Below are positions 17,105-25,432 of a stretch of 64,000 nucleotides of DNA, piece by piece. The stretch comes from Clostridiales bacterium (lineage in GTDB: Bacteria; Bacillota_A; Clostridia; Oscillospirales; Oscillospiraceae). The stretch's first letter is position 1. Each line of letters starts with the position of its first letter. The stretch lies in assembly GCA_004553625.1 (NCBI GenBank), contig SFKX01000004.1:62001-126000 (forward strand). The letters run 5' to 3'. Made by a program: the position numbers and the translations under genes. Below the pieces are notes generated by a model that saw only the letters and a list, made by a program, of their open reading frames with translations, had not been told where the DNA came from and did no database searches.

Positions 17105-18307
17105 TCATTTCATGAGCTCTATGAGCTTCTTCGCCGCGGCGAGGGCGAAGTCGTCGTCGTTCACGTTGTTCTGCATCTCGACGAGCTCGACGTTGGGGCC
17201 GATGCCGCGCCTGAGTTCTTCAAAGAGCGCGGCGTCCTCCTCGGGGCCGTAGAAGGGCTGGCCGGGCGCGTCTATGGCGGAGACGCCGCCGAGGGGCAGC
17301 ATCAGCGCCGTGGGTCCCTTGGCCATGCTGAGCTTTTCCGCTATCACTTTGCCGAGGCCGCGGTTTTCCTCGACGGTCGTGCGCATGAGGGTGACGGTCG
17401 GGTTGTGCGGGTAGAGGTTGCGGCCCTTGTACTGCTCGGGGACGGTGTCCCAGGGTCCGAAGTTCACCATGTCCAGCGCGCCGACGGAGACGACCTGGGG
17501 TATGCCCTTCTTCCCCGCGGCCTCGAGCCTGTCCGGGCCGGCGTTGAGCACGCCGCCGTAGAGCTCGTCGCACCACTCTGTGGTGGTGATGTCGAGGACG
17601 CCCTTGATGAAACCGGCGTTTATAAGCGCCTCCATGGACTTGCCGCCCGCGCCCGTGGCGTGGAACACCAGGACCTCATAGCCCTGGGACTCGAGGTATT
17701 CCTTCGCGGTCTTGATGCAGGGGGTGGTGACGCCGAACATCGTGGCGGCGAGCAGGGGCTTGCCGCTGTCGGGGATATCTATGCGGTTTTCGACCATGCC
17801 CACAACGGCGTTCACCGCGTTGGAGAAGATGCGCATGGAGATCTCGTTGAGGCCCTCCGCGTCCACGACGGAGGGGAACATGACGACGTCGCTCGTGCCG
17901 ACGTACTGGGAGACGTTGCCGGAGGCCATGGTGGAGACCATCACCTTGGGGACGCCGATGGGCAGCGCCCGCATGGCGGGCGTGGCGAGGCTGGTGCCGC
18001 CGGAACCGCCGACGGAGATGATGCCGTCGAACTTCCCCTCGGCGAAGAGCTGCGGCACGAGCTTTTCGGCGCCGCGGGACATGACGTCCGTGGCGAGGGC
18101 GCGGTCGTGCTTTTGGGCGATGACGGCGATGTCCTCGCCCACGGCAGCGGCGACCTCGGCGTTTGAGACGTCCGGGGCGAAATATGGCTCGTAGATGCCG
18201 GTGTGGATGCAGAGCGTGCCGAGTCCGCGCTGCTCGACGAGGTCTTTCAGGAACTTGAATTCCCTGCCCTTCGTGTCAAAGGTGCCGATGATGGCAATAG
18301 TTTTCAT
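17105..18307 (-). CDS. Tm-1-like ATP-binding domain protein (UPF0261)
   Basis: A 400-residue protein of the UPF0261 / Tm-1-like family. The N-terminal nucleotide-binding segment IAIIGTFDTKGREFKFLKDL and the glycine-rich SVGGSGGTSLATPAMRALPI followed by KVMVSTMASGNVSQYVGTSD are diagnostic. The length is usual. In the plant resistance protein Tm-1 this domain is followed by a TIM-barrel domain; here the barrel is a separate gene 95 bp downstream. It is probably the first gene of a three-gene operon. The SD is AGGAGG before ATG 18307. Confidence 0.88.
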   Translation of the reverse strand: MKTIAIIGTFDTKGREFKFLKDLVEQRGLGTLCIHTGIYEPYFAPDVSNAEVAAAVGEDIAVIAQKHDRALATDVMSRGAEKLVPQLFAEGKFDGIISVGGSGGTSLATPAMRALPIGVPKVMVSTMASGNVSQYVGTSDVVMFPSVVDAEGLNEISMRIFSNAVNAVVGMVENRIDIPDSGKPLLAATMFGVTTPCIKTAKEYLESQGYEVLVFHATGAGGKSMEALINAGFIKGVLDITTTEWCDELYGGVLNAGPDRLEAAGKKGIPQVVSVGALDMVNFGPWDTVPEQYKGRNLYPHNPTVTLMRTTVEENRGLGKVIAEKLSMAKGPTALMLPLGGVSAIDAPGQPFYGPEEDAALFEELRRGIGPNVELVEMQNNVNDDDFALAAAKKLIELMK

Positions 18308-18371
18308 GTCTCGTCCTCCTTTGTTGTGCAGATTTTTGTCACGGTCCGAGCAAAACCGGCGAAATATCCAA

Positions 18372-18443
18372 AAACGCGGCGAACAAACTCGCTCAGACCT
18401 GCCGTTTCTACTAACAAGTTTAGCTGTTTTCGCCGCGTTTTAC
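18372..18443. repeat. 13-bp inverted repeat with long spacer between regulator and operon
   Basis: AAAACGCGGCGAA (18372-18384) and its exact reverse complement (18431-18443) are separated by 46 bp, in the gap between the AraC-type gene and the operon it probably controls. On the minus strand the second arm ends in five T, so it may be a long-loop terminator of the regulator gene. Alternatively it is a pair of operator half-sites. Confidence 0.65.
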
Positions 18444-18471
18444 AATGTATTCTCTTTTTGTGTTCTTGTGT

Positions 18472-19704
18472 TTAGTTTATCTCTTTTTCGGGGCTTCTGC
18501 CCTGCTGCTTGTGTTTTTTTGCGCTTTGCGAATCCGTGCTCGGTGAAACGCCGTGGTATTTTTTGTACATCTTGCTGAATTGGGCGTAGTCCCGGTAGCC
18601 GACGAGCTGCGCGATCTCGACGAGGCTGTGCTCGCCGGAGGCGGCGAGTTCGCGGGCCTTTTCCATGCGCGTTGCGAGAAGGTACTCGCGGAAGCTGCGG
18701 CCGACCTCGCGCCGGAAGAGCGAGGAGAGGTAGGAGACGGAGAGGTGGGCGGTCTGGGCGAGTTCGGTGAGGCTGAGCTCGCCCATATAGTTTTCCGCGA
18801 TGTATTCGCGGACGAACTCGATATAGTCGTAATTGCGCGGGTCGGAGAAGAGGATGCGCTCGAGCTGGGAGCGCGGCTCGATGCTGGGGCTCTGCTTGAA
18901 GCTGCGCGTGACCTCCATGACGGCGGACTCGACGGGGATGCGCTCGAAGGCGGAACCGCCTATGTAGCCCTGGCAGGTGGAGCCGCGGTACATGTACTGG
19001 GCGTCCTGCGGGGTGGTGACGGGGCCGCCGTAGACGAGGCGGAGGATGCCGGGCGAGACCTCGGCCGCTGCCTCGAAGATCTCGTCGGCGGTGCGGCGGG
19101 CTCGTTCGAGCGAGAGGACGTGCTTTGCGCCGAGGACGCCGCCGGAGGTCAGGCCGAAGTGGGCGCAGACGACGTCGGCCCCGGCGGAGGCCATGGCGCG
19201 GGCCTGGGCGGGGTCAAAGACGTAGGCGACGGTGAGCAGGCCGCAGTAGTGGGCGAAGCGTATGGCCTCGACCTCGCGCTCATAGCCCGCGCCCTCGGCC
19301 TCGAGGGCGGCGCGGAAGCGTCCGTCTATCATGCCGGCGGTGGGGTAGTTGACGACTCCGGTGAAGCCCATGCGCTTTATCTCGCGGATGTAGTCGTACA
19401 TGGCGCGGGTGGGGTCGGAGGCGTTGAGGCCGAAGAGGAGCGGGACCCCGGCGCAGGGGCGCATGAGCTCGCGCAGGGCGTAGTCCATGACGAGGTCGTT
19501 GCTGTTGGCGTAGCAGAGGAAGCCGGCCATGGAGCTGCAGCCCATCTGCCTGTATTTGCCGGAGCTGAGGGCGAGGACGAGGTCGCAGCCCCCGGCGACG
19601 GCGTATTTTGCGGTGATGCCGCTGCCCGCGGCGACTCCGACGAGATGCCCGTCCCGCTCGATCCTGCCGCGCAGGAAGCGGAGGGCTTCGGCATAGTCCA
19701 TCAT
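18472..19704 (-). CDS. AraC-family regulator with PEP-hydrolase-like TIM-barrel sensor domain
   Basis: A 410-residue fusion. Residues about 1-285 form a PEP-hydrolase-like TIM barrel (GVAAGSGITAKYAVAGGCDL, GLNASDPTRAMYDYIREI, LRLVYGGPVTTPQDAQYMY), paralogous to the separate enzyme at 16179-17009. Residues about 300-400 are two AraC helix-turn-helix motifs (LSLTELAQTAHLSVSYLSSL and LVEIAQLVGYRDYAQFSKMY). The usual cupin-type AraC sensor is missing and the barrel takes its place, probably to bind the pathway metabolite. The position just upstream of the operon, same strand, fits a local regulator. The barrel keeps most family glycines; whether it is still catalytic is unknown. Confidence 0.88.
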   Translation of the reverse strand: MMDYAEALRFLRGRIERDGHLVGVAAGSGITAKYAVAGGCDLVLALSSGKYRQMGCSSMAGFLCYANSNDLVMDYALRELMRPCAGVPLLFGLNASDPTRAMYDYIREIKRMGFTGVVNYPTAGMIDGRFRAALEAEGAGYEREVEAIRFAHYCGLLTVAYVFDPAQARAMASAGADVVCAHFGLTSGGVLGAKHVLSLERARRTADEIFEAAAEVSPGILRLVYGGPVTTPQDAQYMYRGSTCQGYIGGSAFERIPVESAVMEVTRSFKQSPSIEPRSQLERILFSDPRNYDYIEFVREYIAENYMGELSLTELAQTAHLSVSYLSSLFRREVGRSFREYLLATRMEKARELAASGEHSLVEIAQLVGYRDYAQFSKMYKKYHGVSPSTDSQSAKKHKQQGRSPEKEIN

Positions 19705-19763
19705 GGGCCTTCACCCCTTTCAAAGAGATTGTATCGGAGCGGGGCAAAGCTGTCAACGCGCTA

Positions 19764-19792
19764 TTTACAAAGGGGCGGGTTTTGGATATAAT
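19764..19792 (+). promoter_or_regulatory. Housekeeping promoter of prfB
   Basis: TTTACA and a perfect TATAAT are separated by 17 bp. The prfB ATG follows 34 bp after the -10, leaving a short 5' leader with only a weak SD. Confidence 0.8.
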
Positions 19793-19826
19793 AGTGGGGC
19801 TAATTTTTGAGAAAGCGGTTGAAGTC

Positions 19827-20933
19827 ATGCTTGAATTTGAAGAATACAAGGTAAAACTGAACGGCATAAGGCCCGACCTGGACGGGCTGGGCGCGGCGCT
19901 CAAACTGGACGAAGCGCGCGCGGAGATAGCCGAGCTCGAGGCGGAGAGCGCGAAGGAGGGCTTCTGGAACAACCTGGACAGGAGCCAGAAGGTCCAAAAG
20001 CGCATAAAACAGCTCCAGCAGAAGTGCGAAAAATACGAAAAGCTCCAGAGCAGCTGGGACGACCTCATGACCATCTGCGAGATGGCGCTCGAGGAAAACG
20101 ACGACTCCATGCTCGCAGAGCTCGAAACGGACTACGCCAAGCTCGAGTCGGAGCTGGAGGCGATGCGCCTTTCCACCCTGCTCTCCGGCGAGTACGACGC
20201 GAACAACGTCATACTGTCCATCCACCCCGGCGCGGGCGGGACGGAGGCCCAGGACTGGGCGCAGATGCTTTATAGAATGTACACCCGCTGGGCAGAGCGC
20301 CACGGCTACACGTATACGCTCATGGACTGGCAGGACGGCGAGGAAGCGGGAATAAAATCCGCCACCATCAAGATAGAGGGCGAGAACGCCTACGGCTATC
20401 TGAAGAGCGAGCACGGCGTCCACCGCCTGGTGCGCATCTCCCCCTTCGACGCCTCGGGCCGCAGGCAGACGAGCTTTGCGGCGGTGGAGGTCATGCCGGA
20501 GATAACGGACACCGGGGACATCGAGCTGCGGGACGAGGACATCAAGATGGACGTTTTCCGCTCCTCGGGCGCGGGCGGGCAGAAGGTCAACAAGACCTCC
20601 TCCGCCGTCCGGCTGACTCATTTGCCGACGGGCATCGTCGTCTCGAGCCAGGTGGAGCGCAGCCACTTCCAGAACCTCGAGAACTGCCGCGAGATGCTCC
20701 GCGCGAAGCTCGCGGAGATAAAAGAACGCGAGCACCTGGAGAAGATATCGGACATCAAGGGCGTGCAGATGAAGATAGACTTCGGCAGCGCCATCAGGAG
20801 CTACGTTTTCATGCCCTACACCCTGGCGAAGGACGCGCGCACGGGCTTTGAAAACGGCAACATCAACGCGGTGATGGACGGCGACATAGACGGCTTCATA
20901 AACGCCTACCTTGCAATGAAAGCGGGCGAGTGA
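19827..20933 (+). CDS. prfB: Peptide chain release factor 2
   Basis: A 368-residue RF2 that recognises UGA and UAA and triggers peptide release on the ribosome. The catalytic GGQ is in RSSGAGGQKVNKTSS (about 244-258), and the stop-codon recognition tripeptide SPF is in RISPFDASG. The ATG at 19827 follows the promoter; an in-frame ATG at 19782 lies inside the -10 region. Around codon 25 the gene reads straight through (GCG CTC AAA CTG): the CTT-TGA-C frameshift used by most bacteria for autoregulation is absent. The stop is close to the CapA-like gene. Confidence 0.96.
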   Translation: MLEFEEYKVKLNGIRPDLDGLGAALKLDEARAEIAELEAESAKEGFWNNLDRSQKVQKRIKQLQQKCEKYEKLQSSWDDLMTICEMALEENDDSMLAELETDYAKLESELEAMRLSTLLSGEYDANNVILSIHPGAGGTEAQDWAQMLYRMYTRWAERHGYTYTLMDWQDGEEAGIKSATIKIEGENAYGYLKSEHGVHRLVRISPFDASGRRQTSFAAVEVMPEITDTGDIELRDEDIKMDVFRSSGAGGQKVNKTSSAVRLTHLPTGIVVSSQVERSHFQNLENCREMLRAKLAEIKEREHLEKISDIKGVQMKIDFGSAIRSYVFMPYTLAKDARTGFENGNINAVMDGDIDGFINAYLAMKAGE

Positions 20934-20967
20934 GATAAAAAGAGCGGCAAGATCGCTGCTGGCCATC

Positions 20968-22068
20968 GTGCTCTGCGCGTTTTTCGCGCTGATGGGCGGC
21001 AGCCTGCACTTTGCGGAGGCGGAGGCTCCGGAGGAGAGCACGGGTCCGGAGCGCCCTCCCTCGATGTCTGCGGAGCAGACGGCGGAGCCCACGCCCGGCG
21101 CGGCCGAGGAGACGCCGGAGCCGGAGCCGCAGGTTTTCACGATAAACTTCATAGGCGACATCACGCCGGACGCCGTCCCCTACTACCGGGGCAGCTCCGT
21201 GGCGTATCAGAACGTCGTCACGCCGGACAACCTGGGCTACGTTTTTGAAAAGACCGTCCAGTTCTTCGAGGACGACGACTTCACCATGGCAAACTTCGAG
21301 TGCGTGCTCTCGAACTACGACGTCGCCGCGGACAAGAACTTCACCTTCCGCGCGCCGCCGGAGTACGTCGGCATCCTGACGGAGGGCAGCGTCGAGTTCG
21401 TGACCCTCGGCAACAACCACGTCGAGGACTACGGCGAGCAGGGCTACGCGGACACAAAGGCCACGCTCGAGGAGGCCGGCATAGGCTACGCGGGCCGGGA
21501 CGAGTACAGCATCTACGAGACGGAGTCCGGCCTCAAGATAGGCGTCTACGCCCTCTCCTTCGGCAAGACGGAGCAGATAAAGGCGGGCATCGCCGCGCTC
21601 AAGGAAGCCGGGGCGGAGTTCATCATCGCCGCGCTGCACTGGGGCGACGAGGGCGCCTACGACGTGAACGCCCTCCAGCTGGAGCAGGGCCGCGCCGCGA
21701 TAGACGCCGGGGCGGACGTTGTCTACGGCTCGCACCCGCACACGCTCCAGCCGATAGAGATATATAACGACCACTACATATTCTACAGCATGGGCAACTG
21801 GTCCTTCGGCGGCAACACGAACCCGCGCGACAAGGACACCGTCATCGCCAAGCTGGAGGTCACAAGGGCTGCGGACGGCACGGTCTCCGTGACGGACCTC
21901 ACACTCATCCCCTGCGCCTCCTCCGGCGTCGTGGACGGCAACAACTACCAGCCCGTCCCATACGAGGAGGGGAGCGAGGAATATGCGCGTACTATCTCGA
22001 AGCTCGACGGCAGCTTCACAGGGGCAAACCTCACGATCCCCTACGAATACGGTTTTAACGAGTATTGA
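20968..22068 (+). CDS. CapA-family (PgsA-like) exported metallophosphatase-fold protein
   Basis: A protein of about 366 residues with an N-terminal membrane/signal segment, a short Pro/Glu/Thr-rich linker, then the CapA domain: INFIGDITPDAVPYYRG (opening Asp), FTMANFECVL, VTLGNNHVEDYGEQG (NH pair), IIAALHWGDEGAY and YGSHPHTLQPIEIY (HxH). This family is linked to poly-gamma-glutamate and cell-surface polymers. The start is uncertain: GTG 20968 has no SD and cuts off a run of basic residues (encoded from about 20935) that would complete a signal peptide, but no standard start codon exists there. It is 34 bp after prfB. Confidence 0.8.
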   Translation: MLCAFFALMGGSLHFAEAEAPEESTGPERPPSMSAEQTAEPTPGAAEETPEPEPQVFTINFIGDITPDAVPYYRGSSVAYQNVVTPDNLGYVFEKTVQFFEDDDFTMANFECVLSNYDVAADKNFTFRAPPEYVGILTEGSVEFVTLGNNHVEDYGEQGYADTKATLEEAGIGYAGRDEYSIYETESGLKIGVYALSFGKTEQIKAGIAALKEAGAEFIIAALHWGDEGAYDVNALQLEQGRAAIDAGADVVYGSHPHTLQPIEIYNDHYIFYSMGNWSFGGNTNPRDKDTVIAKLEVTRAADGTVSVTDLTLIPCASSGVVDGNNYQPVPYEEGSEEYARTISKLDGSFTGANLTIPYEYGFNEY

Positions 22069-24034
22069 GCTTTTATACCTGCCCCTGGCCCTCCTGTGGC
22101 TGGAGCTGGTGTTCAAGGCCTTCCACTCGAGCATAACGGCGCCGGGGCTGCTGTTCACGGCGCTGTTCTCGCTGGCGGCGGGCTTTCTGCTGCGCTTTTT
22201 GTCGGGCCTGGGCGGGCGGAGGCTCCTGCGCTTTCTGACGGGGCTCTGGCTCTTCCTGCTGGCGCTGTTCTTCGGCGTACACGCCGTGTACCACGACATC
22301 TTCAGCGAATACCTCAGCGTCGGGATGCTGGGCGTGGCGGGCGGCGCGCTGACGGGCTACTGGCGTGAGGCCCTGCGCGGGATAGTCCGCTGCCTGCCGG
22401 AATTGGCGCTCATCCTTCTGCCCTTCGGGCTCTGGCTGGGCTTCGGGAAGCGGCTCACGCGCGCCGCGCCCGGGGGCCGCGGCCGGAAGCTCCTGCCCCT
22501 GGCGCTGTTTCTGGCCTTTCAGCTCGCGGGCTCCGCGGGCGTGAGGCTGGCCCGTTCCGGGGCCGTGCCGCTGTCCTCGCTCTACGGCGAGGGCTTCGTC
22601 ATGGAGGCGGGCGTGCGGAGCTTCGGCCTGCTCACCGCCCAGCGGATAGACGCCGCCCAGGCCCTTGAGGACGCGCGCGAGCTGCGTAAGGCCCGCGCCA
22701 ACGCCACGCCCGCGCCGGAGCCCACGCCCACTCCCCTGCCGACGCCGACGCCCGTGCCGACTCCCACTCCCGAGGTGTTCACGCCCGTGCCGCAGACGCT
22801 GGAGATAGACTTCGACTCGCTCATCGCAAACGAGTGGGACCCGGAGCTGGTCGCGGTCCACGAGTTCGTCCGGGACTCGGAGCCGAGCTGGACGAACGAA
22901 TATACCGGCATGTTCCGGGGCAAGAACCTCGTGTGGATCTGCGCGGAGAGCTTTTCCACCTGGGCGCTGGACGAGGAGCACACGCCGACTCTCTACGAGC
23001 TCGCGCACTCGGGCTTCGTGTTCGAGAATTTCTACTGCCCCATCACCGCCGCCTCGACGACGGGCGGGGAGTTCATAACGCTCACGGGCCTCATGCAGAA
23101 CAGCTCCAAGCAGTACATGCTGGCCTCGGCGGGCAGCTATATGCCCTACGGCATGGGCAACGTGCTGAACCCCCTGGGCTACACCTCCATCGCCTACCAC
23201 GGCGGGCAGTACACCTATTACAGCCGGAACGAGACCCTGCCGAACCTGGGCTACGAGTTCAAGGCGAACACGCGCGGGATAGACCTGGACGAGCCCTGGC
23301 TGCTGCCGACCTCGGACCTGGACCTCGTGCGCAACACCGTGGACGACTACATCGGCCGGGAGCCCTTCAACATCTACATCATGTCGATAAGCGGCCACAT
23401 GGACTACGTTTTCGGCGGCGGCCACGACATATGCAGCCGCTACAAGGACGAGGTCCAGGACCTGACGGAGCTCACCACCCCCGCAAAGGCCTATATCGCC
23501 AGCCAGATGGACTTCGACCTCGCCGTCGAGTACCTCATAAACTCGCTGGACGAGGCCGGGATACTGGACGAGACGGTCCTCGTCATCTCCGCGGACCACT
23601 ACCCCTACGGCCTGGACGAGGAGGACATAGAGTCCATCGCCGGCGAGGACCTGGACCCCGCCTTCGACCTCGAGCACTCGACGCTCATCCTCTGGTGCTC
23701 GGAGATGGAAGAGCCCGTGTACGTGGACAAATACTGCGAGAGCAGCGACATCCTGCCCACTCTCCTGAACCTCTTCGGCGTTCCCTTCGACTCGCGGCTC
23801 ATGATGGGCCGGGACATACTCTGGGAGGGGCAGGACTTCGCCGCCTTCCGGAACTACAGCTTCATCTCTGACTACGGGCGCTACAACGCCGCAACGGGCG
23901 AGTTCACGCCCGCAGAGGGCGCGCCGGAGCCGCCGGAGGGCTACGTCCAGGCCATGGTGGACGAGATAAGGCAGATGTACAGCTGTTCCAAGACCATAGT
24001 CTACAAGAATTATTACGGCAAAGTGTTCGGATAA
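21983..24034 (+). CDS. LTA-synthase-like sulfatase-fold membrane protein
   Basis: A protein of up to 683 residues. Four or five membrane helices (about 28-205) are followed by a Pro/Thr-rich linker (about 235-260) and an extracellular sulfatase-fold domain: NLVWICAESFSTWALDEEHT, the nucleophile region AASTTGGEFITLTGL (Thr in the LTA-synthase position), YHGGQYTYYSRNETLPNLGY and LVISADHYPYGLDEED (metal-binding DH). Such enzymes transfer glycerol-phosphate from lipids to surface polymers. The start is uncertain: ATG 21983 has a nearby GAGG but overlaps capA by 86 bp; otherwise only ATT 22064, next to the capA stop, is close to the first helix. Folate genes follow. Confidence 0.82.
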   Translation: MRVLSRSSTAASQGQTSRSPTNTVLTSIELLYLPLALLWLELVFKAFHSSITAPGLLFTALFSLAAGFLLRFLSGLGGRRLLRFLTGLWLFLLALFFGVHAVYHDIFSEYLSVGMLGVAGGALTGYWREALRGIVRCLPELALILLPFGLWLGFGKRLTRAAPGGRGRKLLPLALFLAFQLAGSAGVRLARSGAVPLSSLYGEGFVMEAGVRSFGLLTAQRIDAAQALEDARELRKARANATPAPEPTPTPLPTPTPVPTPTPEVFTPVPQTLEIDFDSLIANEWDPELVAVHEFVRDSEPSWTNEYTGMFRGKNLVWICAESFSTWALDEEHTPTLYELAHSGFVFENFYCPITAASTTGGEFITLTGLMQNSSKQYMLASAGSYMPYGMGNVLNPLGYTSIAYHGGQYTYYSRNETLPNLGYEFKANTRGIDLDEPWLLPTSDLDLVRNTVDDYIGREPFNIYIMSISGHMDYVFGGGHDICSRYKDEVQDLTELTTPAKAYIASQMDFDLAVEYLINSLDEAGILDETVLVISADHYPYGLDEEDIESIAGEDLDPAFDLEHSTLILWCSEMEEPVYVDKYCESSDILPTLLNLFGVPFDSRLMMGRDILWEGQDFAAFRNYSFISDYGRYNAATGEFTPAEGAPEPPEGYVQAMVDEIRQMYSCSKTIVYKNYYGKVFG

Positions 24035-24048
24035 GGAGCCCACAGAAG

Positions 24049-24603
24049 ATGGATGCAGAAAAGATAAAAGAGGGCGTGCGCCTCCTGCTGGAGGGCATGG
24101 GCGAGGACCCGCAGCGCGAGGGCCTCATAGAGACGCCGGAGCGGATAGCGCGGATGTACGCCGAGCTGGCCTCGGGCTATGCCGAGGACGCCTCGGAGCA
24201 CCTGGCCGTGCGCTTCAAGGCGGAGGGCAGCGGCATGGTGCTCGAGAAGGATATATACTTCTACTCCATGTGCGAGCACCACCTCCTCCCCTTCTACGGC
24301 AGGGCCGCCGTGGCCTACGTGCCGGAGGGCGAGGTCGTGGGCCTGAGCAAGATCGCGCGGACGGTGGAGGTCTTTGCCCGCCGCCTGCAATTGCAGGAGC
24401 GGATGACGGAGCAGATAGCGGAGGCCTTCATGGCGGGGCTCCGGCCGAAGGGCGTCATGGTGTACGTGGAGGCGGAGCACCTGTGCATGACGATGCGCGG
24501 GATAAAAAAGCCCGGCTCCAAAACGGTTACGACGGCGGCGCGCGGCGTGTTCGAGACGGACGCCCAGCTGCGCGAGCGCTTCTGGCACATGCTGGGCAGG
24601 TGA
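24049..24603 (+). CDS. folE: GTP cyclohydrolase I
   Basis: A 184-residue cytoplasmic enzyme that opens GTP to 7,8-dihydroneopterin triphosphate, the first step of folate synthesis. The zinc-site motif is intact (SMCEHHLLPFYGRAAVAYVP with Cys and His, and the second Cys in EAEHLCMTMRGIKKPGS). The length is typical. It leads the folate block folE-folP-folBK, where genes are 4 bp apart or overlap, 14 bp after the sulfatase-like gene. Confidence 0.97.
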   Translation: MDAEKIKEGVRLLLEGMGEDPQREGLIETPERIARMYAELASGYAEDASEHLAVRFKAEGSGMVLEKDIYFYSMCEHHLLPFYGRAAVAYVPEGEVVGLSKIARTVEVFARRLQLQERMTEQIAEAFMAGLRPKGVMVYVEAEHLCMTMRGIKKPGSKTVTTAARGVFETDAQLRERFWHMLGR

Positions 24604-24607
24604 GACG

Positions 24608-25432
24608 ATGCGCATAGGCGGCAGGGACTTCGATACGGAAAACGGCGTATACATCATGGGCATCCTGAACCTGACCCCGGACTCGTTCTCGGACGGGGGC
24701 CGCTGGACGGAGAGGGACGCGGCGCTCAGGCAGGCCGCGCGGATGGCCTCGGAGGGCGCCGCGATAATAGACCTGGGCGGCGAGTCCACGCGCCCGGGCC
24801 ACACGCCGGTCGGCGCGGCGGAGGAGGCGGAGCGGGTCCTGCCCATGGTGGAGGCCGTGAAGCGTGAGACGGGCCTGCCCGTCTCGGTGGACACCTACAA
24901 ATACGAGACGGCGCGCCTCGCGCTCGAGGCCGGCGCGGACATGATAAACGACGTCTGGGGCCTCAAGTACGACGCGGGCGAGATGGCGCGCGTCATCGCG
25001 GGAAGCGGCGCGGCCTGCTGTCTGATGCACAACCGGGCTCGGGCGGAGTACGCGCACCTCATGCCTGAGCTGCTGCACGACCTGCGCGAAACGCTGAGGA
25101 TAGCGGACGCCGCGGGGATAGCCCGCGGGAAGATCATCTTGGACCCCGGCGTGGGCTTCGGCAAGAGCTACGAGCAGAACCTCGCCGTCCTGAACAGGCT
25201 GGAGGAGCTGCGGGTCCTGGGTCTGCCGGTGCTGCTGGGGGCCTCGCGCAAGTCCGTCGTGGGCCTCACGCTGGGCCTGCCCGTGGACGAGCGGCTGGAG
25301 GGGACCCTGGCGACCACGGCGATAGGCGTCCTCAAGGGCGCGGCCTTCATCCGCGTCCACGACGTGAGGGAAAACCTGCTGGCGGCAAAGATGGCGCTGG
25401 CGATACGCAGGGAGGCGGGCTTCGGTGGCTGA
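24608..25432 (+). CDS. folP: Dihydropteroate synthase
   Basis: A 274-residue enzyme that joins p-aminobenzoate to 6-hydroxymethyl-dihydropterin pyrophosphate; it is the sulfonamide target. Both classic signatures are present: GILNLTPDSFSDGGRW near residue 20 and IIDLGGESTRPGHTPV near residue 55. PGVGFGKSYEQNL and LLGASRKSVVG are also visible. It begins 4 bp after folE and overlaps the start of folB-folK by 8 bp. Confidence 0.97.
   Translation: MRIGGRDFDTENGVYIMGILNLTPDSFSDGGRWTERDAALRQAARMASEGAAIIDLGGESTRPGHTPVGAAEEAERVLPMVEAVKRETGLPVSVDTYKYETARLALEAGADMINDVWGLKYDAGEMARVIAGSGAACCLMHNRARAEYAHLMPELLHDLRETLRIADAAGIARGKIILDPGVGFGKSYEQNLAVLNRLEELRVLGLPVLLGASRKSVVGLTLGLPVDERLEGTLATTAIGVLKGAAFIRVHDVRENLLAAKMALAIRREAGFGG

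Noticed and set aside
19782..19826. ATG at 19782 as start of prfB
   Set aside because: It lies within the promoter (the TATAAT is at 19787-19792), so it could not be on the mRNA.
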